NCBI GenBank assembly: GCA_023717585.1
Contig: JAMQPJ010000428.1
Coordinates: 1-7,858, forward strand
Length of the DNA: 7,858 nt
Direction: 5' to 3'
Source: Thermoanaerobaculia bacterium
GTDB taxonomy: Bacteria > Acidobacteriota > Thermoanaerobaculia > UBA5066
The notes beneath the pieces were generated by a model. It was not told the DNA's origin. It did no database searches and saw nothing but the letters and a program-made list of their open reading frames with translations. Within the stretch, counting starts at the first letter, position 1. Every line of letters starts with the position of its first letter. Below, piece after piece: positions 1 through 7,301 of the stretch. Both the position numbers and the translations under genes were made by a program.

Positions 1-885
1 GCCCTCGCCCGCGTCGTAGGCCGCCATCGCGAGATGCCAGTCCCCGAACATCTCGTAGAGGTCCCGGAAATAGGCGGCGGCGGCGCGGGTCGATTTCACG
101 GGATCGCTGCGCTCGTCGAGCGAGGCGCTCCGCTTCAGGCCGTACCGCCTGCCCGTGCCCGGGATGAACTGCCAGAAGCCGTGGGCGGCCGCCCGGGAGT
201 GGGCCTGGTGCTTGAAAGCCGACTCGATCATCGCGACGTAGACGAGGTCCTCGGGAAGGCCCTCCTCCCTGAGGATGCCGCGCATGAGGTTCATGTAACG
301 GCCGCTGCGCTTGAGCGCGGCCGCAAATGCCATGGGGGTCCGGAACTGGTAGAAGGCGACGGCGCGGAGCACGGCGTCGTTCACGACGACCGGAATGTCG
401 AAACCGATTCCCGCAGGAGCCGACGCGATTTCCGTCTTGGCCTTCTCGATCTCGTCGGGAGAGGGAAGCGGAGTCCTTGCGACGAGGCTGTCACGCGGAT
501 CCTCGGCGGGCGGCCTCTCGGCCTCGGCAGCGCGGCTGCCGGCCTCGATTGCGGGGCGATAGAGCGCGATCGAGTCGTAAAGCTCGGCGGCGAAGGCATG
601 ATCCGCTGCGTTGCCGGGGCGCGCCGCCGCCCGGAACGTCTCGAGGGCGCCCCGGAAGGCCTCGCGCGCACAGTCGCTTTCGCCCGCGAGGGCGAGGGCC
701 TTGCCGCTGTAGAAGAGCTCCGTGGCCTGCGTTCGGGCGGCCTGGGTCGAGGTAGGCTCTTCGGGGACGGGCGGACGGGCCACCTGCGCGTGCCTTGGGT
801 CCGTCGCACAGCCCGAAAGGGCGGCGAAGAGAGCGCCGGCGGCGATTTGCGAGGCTCGGCCGGAGAGCCGGGAAAGGGTGATCAT
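1..885 (-). CDS. MltD-like lytic transglycosylase lipoprotein (3' part missing)
   Basis: This gene encodes a membrane-anchored murein hydrolase of the SLT/MltD type, which cleaves the MurNAc-GlcNAc bond of peptidoglycan in the periplasm. 295 codons are open from ATG at 885 to the window edge with no stop. Residues 1-26 form a lipoprotein signal: arginines at 6 and 10, a hydrophobic core at 14-23 and a lipobox LSGC ending at Cys26. Residues 27-165 are Ala/Glu/Pro-rich and look like a linker with some helix. The catalytic domain begins near 170: the motif MIESAF (219-224) carries the likely catalytic Glu221, followed by HGFWQFIPGTGRRYGL (235-250) and AAYDAGEG (288-295). The family usually reads AAYNAGEG, so Asn is Asp here. 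LysM repeats, common in MltD, would lie beyond the edge. It lies 56 nt downstream of mglA on the same strand and may be cotranscribed. No clear Shine-Dalgarno precedes the ATG; the start is chosen because it gives a perfect lipoprotein signal. Confidence 0.9.
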   Translation of the reverse strand, partial: MITLSRLSGRASQIAAGALFAALSGCATDPRHAQVARPPVPEEPTSTQAARTQATELFYSGKALALAGESDCAREAFRGALETFRAAARPGNAADHAFAAELYDSIALYRPAIEAGSRAAEAERPPAEDPRDSLVARTPLPSPDEIEKAKTEIASAPAGIGFDIPVVVNDAVLRAVAFYQFRTPMAFAAALKRSGRYMNLMRGILREEGLPEDLVYVAMIESAFKHQAHSRAAAHGFWQFIPGTGRRYGLKRSASLDERSDPVKSTRAAAAYFRDLYEMFGDWHLAMAAYDAGEG

Positions 886-941
886 CGAGGACGAGTGGAC
901 TCGACCGGCAGCGCTCGGGTCAAGCAAAATCGATCCCGGGC

Positions 942-2318
942 TCATTCGGCCTTGACGTGGAACTTCAGGGAGAGGAGGAGCTTGTGGATGTCCTTGAGGC
1001 CCGCGAAATCCACGTCGAATCGCTTCTCGGCGCCGAGGGTCGCTCCCGCATCGTCGCCGAAGGAGAGACCGATCGAGACGTGCCGGGTCTTCGCGAGCGT
1101 TTCGCGCGGGACCTCGAGATCGAAGGACTGAGCGACGTCCTTCCGGTGGTTCCGCGTCGAACCGAGCAGATCGTCCAGCGAGACGTCGGCCGCGCTCCGG
1201 CTCCTCGGGGTGCTGCTCGGCGCCGGTCTCTGGGTGGCGACCTTCCGGAGTTTCTCGAGCTCCGAGAGGATGTCGACGTTCGAACGCACCCGGACGTGCT
1301 TCACCCCGGCGGACGTGTCCTTTGGCGATTCGTCCGTGGGGGGCTGGATCTCGGCGAAACTCACCTCGCCTCCCGCGTCGTCGCCCGGCTGGAAGGCGGC
1401 GTCGAAGGGCGCGGTAACCGCAGGAAGCTCGGCCGACGTCACGGCGGAAAGCTCGGCCGAGGTGACCGCCGGAGCGAGACGCGCGTCGGCCTCCCGCGAT
1501 TCCTGTCGCGCGGTCTCCTGAAAGCGCCTGAGGCGCGAGATCGTCGAATCGGAGGTGTCGTTTCTCGACGCGGTCGTTGTCGCCACCGCCGATCCCACGG
1601 CCCCCGATTCAATTGCCATCGCGTCGATGGCAGCGCCGATGCCGGAAGCCGCGGCGCTCGGCGACATCAGGGGCTGGGGCGGGGGGGTGGGCGCGCTCGC
1701 GACGACGGTGGGTCGCCTCTGTTCGATGGCCATGCGGCCTTTCAGGGAACGAAGAGTGAGTTTCGAAATCGCCTTCAGCGTCTCGAAGACGCCGGTGCCG
1801 TTCGTCGCCGAGGACTCGTACCACTCGACGGACCCGTCCGGGTTGAGGGCGTCGTTCAGCTCGTCGATCGTGAGAATGTTCGGGAGATCGCGCTTGTTGT
1901 ACTGGAGGACGCGCGGCGTGGCGTCGAGGGAGACGCCGATCTCGGCGAGGTTTTCGCGAAGGTTGCGGAGGCTCTCGACGTTCGGGTCTTTCATGGGCCG
2001 CTGGGAGTCGGCGACGAAGACGATCCCGTCCACACCCTTGAGGACGAGCTTCCGCGTCGTGTTGTAGAAGACCTGTCCGGGAACGGTGTACAGCTGGAGG
2101 CGAGTCTTGAAGCCGCCGATGACGCCCACGTCCAGCGGAAGCAGGTCGAAAAAGAGCGTGCGATCCGTCTCGGTCTCGAGGCACACCATCTCCCCGCGCG
2201 ATGTGGGCGCCGTCCGCCCGTAGATCACGTGGAGATTCGTCGTCTTTCCACAGAGGCCCGGACCGTAATACACGATCTTCGCGGCCATCTGCATTGTCGC
2301 GTAATTGAAAAAAACCAT
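942..2318 (-). CDS. mglA: MglA-family Ras-like GTPase with long C-terminal extension
   Basis: MglA is a small GTPase that sets cell polarity and motility in bacteria. Residues 1-195 match the family throughout: P-loop GPGLCGKT (19-26), Arg53 and Gln82 at the positions of the catalytic residues known in Myxococcus/Thermus MglA, the TVPGQ switch (78-82) that replaces the usual DxxG, NKRD (141-144) for guanine specificity, and SSATNGTGV (169-177). Typical MglA ends near residue 195, but this protein has 458. Residues 196-390 are Ala/Ser/Thr/Pro-rich with short predicted helices (near RLRRFQETARQ and NVDILSELEKLRKVA) and a tandem 8-residue repeat. Residues about 393-458 look like a compact beta-rich module. 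The start at 2318 is chosen because MVFFNYA aligns with the MglA N-terminus; the frame stays open 92 codons upstream, but that part overlaps hrcA. AGGA at 2329-2332 is a plausible ribosome-binding site. No mglB (roadblock GAP) gene is adjacent. Confidence 0.93.
   Translation of the reverse strand: MVFFNYATMQMAAKIVYYGPGLCGKTTNLHVIYGRTAPTSRGEMVCLETETDRTLFFDLLPLDVGVIGGFKTRLQLYTVPGQVFYNTTRKLVLKGVDGIVFVADSQRPMKDPNVESLRNLRENLAEIGVSLDATPRVLQYNKRDLPNILTIDELNDALNPDGSVEWYESSATNGTGVFETLKAISKLTLRSLKGRMAIEQRRPTVVASAPTPPPQPLMSPSAAASGIGAAIDAMAIESGAVGSAVATTTASRNDTSDSTISRLRRFQETARQESREADARLAPAVTSAELSAVTSAELPAVTAPFDAAFQPGDDAGGEVSFAEIQPPTDESPKDTSAGVKHVRVRSNVDILSELEKLRKVATQRPAPSSTPRSRSAADVSLDDLLGSTRNHRKDVAQSFDLEVPRETLAKTRHVSIGLSFGDDAGATLGAEKRFDVDFAGLKDIHKLLLSLKFHVKAE
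1413..1469 (-). repeat. 24-bp tandem repeat inside the mglA extension
   Basis: Two and a part copies of a 24-bp (8-codon) unit encode AVTSAELS, AVTSAELP and then AVT. The 12-mer AAGCTCGGCCGA occurs at 1425-1436 and again at 1449-1460 on the plus strand, exactly 24 bp apart. The copies differ at a few bases. It is in frame within the low-complexity linker of the MglA-like protein and probably reflects local duplication of a flexible region. Confidence 0.8.
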
Positions 2319-2325
2319 AAGAAAA

Positions 2326-2340
2326 AGGTCCTGCCGACCT
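2326..2340 (-). promoter_or_regulatory. Hairpin over the mglA ribosome-binding region
   Basis: On the minus strand AGGTC-GGCAG-GACCT forms a perfect 5-bp stem with a 5-nt loop, extendable by two G-U pairs, and is followed directly by TTTTCTT and the mglA ATG 7 nt after the core stem. Its left arm contains the end of a consensus AGGAGGT (minus strand of 2337-2343), and the nearer AGGA (2329-2332) spans loop and right arm. The loop GGCAG can alternatively pair with CTGCC at 2348-2352, so two exclusive folds are possible. It could be an RBS-masking hairpin, a weak terminator-like attenuator, or an operator palindrome; the stem is short and chance is not excluded. Confidence 0.3.
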
Positions 2341-2357
2341 CCTGCGGGGCAGTCGAT

Positions 2358-2389
2358 GTTACACCGGGCGCCGATCCCTTTGGTATCAT
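2358..2389 (+). promoter_or_regulatory. Candidate sigma-70-type promoter of the hrcA operon
   Basis: TATCAT at 2384-2389 matches five of six bases of TATAAT and is preceded by TGG at 2381-2383, giving an extended -10 (TGn). GTTACA at 2358-2363 matches four of six bases of the -35 consensus, but the 20-nt spacer is long, which an extended -10 can tolerate. Transcription would start near 2396, leaving a leader of about 50 nt before hrcA. No CIRCE inverted repeat (TTAGCACTC-N9-GAGTGCTAA) and no sigma-32 type -35/-10 pair is visible between 2319 and 2445. Confidence 0.4.
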
Positions 2390-2427
2390 GACGCTTCCCG
2401 GTCCGGTCACGGAGCCGAGCGGGGGCT

Positions 2428-2433
2428 GGAGGG
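2428..2433 (+). promoter_or_regulatory. Ribosome-binding site of hrcA
   Basis: GGAGGG lies 12 nt before the hrcA ATG at 2446. The spacing is on the long side, but no other in-frame start lies closer and the protein N-terminus at this ATG matches the HrcA family. Confidence 0.6.
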
Positions 2434-2445
2434 CCTTGCGCCGCG

Positions 2446-3504
2446 ATGGCTAACGATTTCAAGGGTTTGGACGGGCGATCCCGCGAGGTTCTCGCGTCTG
2501 TGATCGTTGCGTACATCGAGAGCGCCGTGCCGGTGTCGTCGCGCCAGCTGACGAAAGGCGGGAAATTCGGCCTTTCCTCGGCCTCGCTGCGCAACGCGAT
2601 GGCCGACCTCGAGGATCTCGGCTTCCTGACGCATCCGCACGTTTCGGCGGGCCGCGTACCTACGGATCTCGGTTATCGCACGTTCGTCCGCGAGTTGATG
2701 CCGACCCGCGAACCCAGCGAAAGGGACCGCGCCCGGATCGCCGAGGAGCTTTCCCCCGAGCCGTTCGAGACGGAGCGCTTCCTGAAAGCCACCTCCCGCG
2801 TGCTCTCCCGGCTGACCGGGGAGGTGGCCGTCGTCGCGGTCCCGGCCTCGATGAGCTTCGTTCTCGCGTCCGTGCATTTCACGCGCGTGGCCGAGCGCAA
2901 GATCCTCGTGTCCGAGGTCTCCGACACGGGCCTCGTGGAGAGCCGCCTCATCGAGACCCGGGACGACTTCCTGCAGCAGGAGCTGGACGGCATTTCGAAC
3001 CGGCTCACGATCGACTTTGCCGGGAAGAGCCTCGGCGAGATCCGCGCCCTCCTTCTCGCGTCCCTGGGAGAGGAGAAAGTCCGGATGGACCGCGCGCTCA
3101 CGCGGACTTTCGAGCTCGGGCGCAGGGCCTTTGCCGAGTCGCGGCCGCCGGAAGAAGCCGTCTACATGGAAGGAACCGAGTCGCTGCTCGAGAAACCCGA
3201 GTTCCGGAACGACCTCGAGGCGCTCCGGCGGATGTTTCGCGCGTTCGAGGAGAAGGCCCGTCTCGTCAATCTCCTCACCGATTGCGTCACGTCCGACGGG
3301 CTCGCGATCGTCATCGGATCGGAGAGCCCCTTCACGGACGAAACCGGCAGCGCCGTCGTCTCCGCGCCCTATCGCCGGGGCGACCGCGTGCTCGGTGCAC
3401 TGGGCGTGATCGGGCCCCGCCGGATGGAGTACGCACGGGTCGTCCCGCTCGTGGACGAGCTTTCGCGCTACGTGAGCCGGCGGCTCACGGAAGGAACCGC
3501 ATGA
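2446..3504 (+). CDS. hrcA: Heat-inducible transcription repressor HrcA
   Basis: HrcA represses class I heat-shock genes by binding the CIRCE operator, and needs the GroE chaperonin to stay active in the species studied. The 352-residue product has the usual family length. Residues 1-80 form the winged-helix DNA-binding region: LSSASLRNAMADLEDLGFL (43-61) is the recognition segment, followed by the family signature HVSAGRVPTDLGYR (65-78). The rest fits the GAF-like middle domain and dimerization insert, with the typical closing segment YARVVPLVDELSRYVSRRL near the C-terminus. It is the first gene of the rightward operon; its TGA (3502-3504) overlaps the grpE ATG (3501) in an ATGA junction, which implies translational coupling. 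Its start codon is 127 nt from the divergent mglA start, so a regulator binding here could affect both units. No CIRCE was found upstream, so its target in this genome is uncertain. Confidence 0.97.
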   Translation: MANDFKGLDGRSREVLASVIVAYIESAVPVSSRQLTKGGKFGLSSASLRNAMADLEDLGFLTHPHVSAGRVPTDLGYRTFVRELMPTREPSERDRARIAEELSPEPFETERFLKATSRVLSRLTGEVAVVAVPASMSFVLASVHFTRVAERKILVSEVSDTGLVESRLIETRDDFLQQELDGISNRLTIDFAGKSLGEIRALLLASLGEEKVRMDRALTRTFELGRRAFAESRPPEEAVYMEGTESLLEKPEFRNDLEALRRMFRAFEEKARLVNLLTDCVTSDGLAIVIGSESPFTDETGSAVVSAPYRRGDRVLGALGVIGPRRMEYARVVPLVDELSRYVSRRLTEGTA

Positions 3505-4229
3505 GCGGTCCGAGGAAGCCTCACCGCGAGGAGGAAGACATCATCTTCCTCGAAACCGAGAGCCGCGACGACGTCGCACGCGCGCTCGCGGAGGCCGAGC
3601 GCGCCATCGAGGCCGTCGAGGAGAAGCATCGCCGCGTCGAAGGGGTGCGGCCCGTCGCGGTCGCCGCGCCGGAACCCGCGCCTCCGCCCGCTCCGCGAGA
3701 ACCTCCCGCGCCGGACCCGCGTGTCGGCGTTCTCGAGGAGGAGGTCGCCAGGGGGCGCGAGCGCGCGCTCCGGGCCGAAGAGGACGGGGGCCGCGTTCGC
3801 GAGGCGCTTCTCCGCAAGTCGGCGGATTTCGACAACCTGAAACGCCGCACCGAGAAGGACAAGGCGGACTACTTCCGGTTCGCGCTGGCCGAGGTCTTCG
3901 CGGACATCCTGAGCGTTGTCGACAACTTCGAGCGCGCGCTCCAGCACCGTGGCGACGCCACGGGAGACGAGTTCCACGCGGGCATCGACATGATCGCCCG
4001 GCAGCTGTCCGACACGCTCAAGAGGTACGGTGTCGTCGAGGTGCCGGCGCACGAGCTCTCGTTCGACCCGAACGTTCACGAGGCCGTCGTTCGCGAGGTG
4101 ACGGAAACGGCCGCGCCCGGGACGATTCTCGAGGTTCTCCAGAAGGGGTACCTGCTTCACGACCGCCTGCTCCGTCCCGCCCGCGTGAAAGTCGCGGCAG
4201 GCCCGGCGGTCGGGGACGCGAAGAAATGA
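3501..4229 (+). CDS. grpE: Nucleotide exchange factor GrpE
   Basis: GrpE is the dimeric cytoplasmic cochaperone that releases ADP from DnaK. The 242-residue product carries the conserved core: RKSADFDNLKRRTEKDK (105-121) at the end of the long dimerization helix, the four-helix-bundle region ILSVVDNFERAL (136-147), and the beta-wing signature from GTILEVLQKGY (207-217) through LLHDRLLRPARVKV (218-231). The N-terminus is longer than in E. coli GrpE (197 residues): residues 9-48 are charged and probably helical, then a Pro/Ala-rich spacer (51-73) leads into the long helix from about 75. ATG at 3501 has AAGGA at 3491-3495, 5 nt upstream, and overlaps the hrcA stop by 4 nt. The same frame is open from 3282, but that part is antiparallel to nothing conserved and lies inside hrcA. 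dnaK follows after 15 nt. Confidence 0.97.
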   Translation: MSGPRKPHREEEDIIFLETESRDDVARALAEAERAIEAVEEKHRRVEGVRPVAVAAPEPAPPPAPREPPAPDPRVGVLEEEVARGRERALRAEEDGGRVREALLRKSADFDNLKRRTEKDKADYFRFALAEVFADILSVVDNFERALQHRGDATGDEFHAGIDMIARQLSDTLKRYGVVEVPAHELSFDPNVHEAVVREVTETAAPGTILEVLQKGYLLHDRLLRPARVKVAAGPAVGDAKK

Positions 4230-4231
4230 AC

Positions 4232-4238
4232 GAGGAGG
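4232..4238 (+). promoter_or_regulatory. Strong ribosome-binding site fixing the TTG start of dnaK
   Basis: GAGGAGG lies 6 nt before TTG at 4245, close to ideal spacing. There is no ATG or GTG nearby in the dnaK frame, and initiation at the TTG yields the exact family N-terminus MGKVLGIDLGTTNS. This site therefore settles an unusual start codon. Confidence 0.85.
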
Positions 4239-4244
4239 CGCCCA

Positions 4245-6095
<1,851 letters not shown>

Positions 6096-6117
6096 CGTCG
6101 GTTTCGGCACAACGACA

Positions 6118-7242
6118 GTGAGCACATCCGTTCGCGATTACTACGAAGTTCTCGGTGTGGGACGAAACGCGTCCCCCGAAGAGCTCAAAGGCGCCTACCG
6201 AAAGGCGGCGATGCGGCATCATCCCGACAAGAACCCGGGAGACAAGCACGCCGAAGAGAAGTTCAAGCAGGCCGCGGAGGCCTACTCGGTCCTCTCCGAT
6301 CCCGACAAGCGTGCCCGCTTCGACCGCTTCGGAGTCGAGGGCGTGCGCGGCGCGGGCGGCGGAACCGGCTTCGACCCGACCCAGTTCGTGGACTTCGCCG
6401 ACATCCTCGGCGACCTGTTCGGTTTCGCGTCCGGCGGCGACACGCGCGCATCCCGCCGCACGGGCGAGGACTTGAGAGCCGAGGTGACGCTCTCCTTCGA
6501 GGACGCGGCCTTCGGTTCGGAGGTCTCGGTCCCGATCGAGCGCTACGAGCGCTGCGACGCCTGCCGGGGCCGCGGCGGGCGTGGCGGGGCCGCGCCGCTG
6601 ACCTGCCCGACATGCCGGGGCCAGGGCCGCGTGCAGTACCGGCAGGGCTTCTTCGCGGTGGCGCGTCCGTGCCCCGACTGCGAAGGTTCGGGCGAGCGCA
6701 TCAAGGACCCGTGCCCCGACTGTCGCAGCGACGGTCGCACGCGCCGCGCGCGAACGCTGACGGTGGCGATCCCGCCCGGCGTGGACGACGGCGCGCGGCT
6801 GCGCCTCACGGGCGAGGGAAACGCGGGCCGGCGGGACGGGCGGCCCGGCGATCTCTACGTCTTCATATCGGTGGCGCCGCACGAGCAGTTCCGGCGTGAC
6901 GGCTTCGACGTCGTGCTCGCCTGGGCCGTTCCCTTCCACGTCGCGGCGCTCGGGGGCACGCTCCGCGTCCCGACCCTCCACGGCGAGGCCACGTTCGACG
7001 TGCCTTCCGGCACCGCGGCGGGCCGCGTCTTCACGCTCAAGGGCAAGGGGATTCCTCGTCTCGACGGCCGCGGCAGGGGCGACCAGCACGTTCTCCTCAC
7101 AGTCCGCGTGCCGAAGAAGATGACGCATGCGCAGAAAGAGGCCGTCGAGAAGCTCGTGGAGGCCTTCGGATCGGAGTCGGGAACCCCGACGAAAGACGAA
7201 AAGGGATTCTTCGATCGGCTGAAAGACTTTCTTGGGCAGTAG
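6118..7242 (+). CDS. dnaJ: Chaperone protein DnaJ (type I Hsp40)
   Basis: DnaJ delivers unfolded substrate to DnaK and stimulates its ATPase. The 374-residue product has the full type I layout: J domain (about 5-72) with HPD at 35-37; a glycine/phenylalanine region (72-107) that is fairly poor in repeats and includes FVDFADILGDLFGF (90-103); a zinc domain with four CxxC pairs at 146-149, 163-166, 185-188 and 199-202; then the two beta-sandwich C-terminal domains, with PAGV-like PPGVDDGARLRLTGEGNAG, GDLYVFI and ALGGTLRVPTLHG. The first three zinc repeats fit CxxCxGxG, but the fourth is CPDCRSDG and lacks the first glycine. All eight cysteines are kept. The GTG start at 6118 puts RDYYEVLGV at the family position; no clear Shine-Dalgarno is visible, so translation is probably coupled to dnaK, whose stop is 22 nt upstream. 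Confidence 0.97.
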   Translation: MSTSVRDYYEVLGVGRNASPEELKGAYRKAAMRHHPDKNPGDKHAEEKFKQAAEAYSVLSDPDKRARFDRFGVEGVRGAGGGTGFDPTQFVDFADILGDLFGFASGGDTRASRRTGEDLRAEVTLSFEDAAFGSEVSVPIERYERCDACRGRGGRGGAAPLTCPTCRGQGRVQYRQGFFAVARPCPDCEGSGERIKDPCPDCRSDGRTRRARTLTVAIPPGVDDGARLRLTGEGNAGRRDGRPGDLYVFISVAPHEQFRRDGFDVVLAWAVPFHVAALGGTLRVPTLHGEATFDVPSGTAAGRVFTLKGKGIPRLDGRGRGDQHVLLTVRVPKKMTHAQKEAVEKLVEAFGSESGTPTKDEKGFFDRLKDFLGQ

Positions 7243-7255
7243 GCAGGAGGGGGCG

Positions 7256-7288
7256 CCGGGGGAACGCGACATGGAGTGTTCCCCCCGG
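7256..7288 (+). promoter_or_regulatory. Strong hairpin between dnaJ and prmA
   Basis: GGGGGAAC (7258-7265) pairs perfectly with GTTCCCCC (7278-7285) around a 12-nt loop; two more C-G pairs (7256-7257 with 7287-7288) form if C7286 is bulged. It begins 13 nt after the dnaJ stop. No U-run follows, so a standard intrinsic terminator is unlikely. A role in mRNA stability or processing, or in limiting prmA expression, fits the position. The loop contains GGAG (7273-7276), which is 25 nt from the prmA ATG and too far to act as a normal ribosome-binding site. Confidence 0.5.
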
Positions 7289-7301
7289 TTCTCCTCGGTG
7301 C

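Noticed and set aside
892..903. Palindrome CGAGTGGACTCG between mglA and the transglycosylase gene
   Set aside because: The 5-bp arms are too short to separate from chance in GC-rich DNA; no promoter elements are aligned with it convincingly.
2356..2361. TAACAT on the minus strand as a -10 box for mglA
   Set aside because: Only four of six bases match and no -35-like hexamer lies at 16-18 nt; not strong enough to list as a feature.
957..2453. A 498-codon plus-strand frame opposite mglA, and a 365-codon one at 34-1131 opposite the transglycosylase
   Set aside because: Both mirror genes with clear family motifs; their translations are Arg/Gly/Val-rich without domains.
2319..2594. A 92-codon N-terminal extension of the MglA-like protein
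   Set aside because: It would overlap hrcA on the other strand, has no family similarity, and the ATG at 2318 aligns with the normal MglA N-terminus.
7256..7288. Reading the dnaJ-prmA hairpin as a Rho-independent terminator
   Set aside because: The stem is followed by GTTCTCCTCG and not a U-run, and prmA continues in the same direction.
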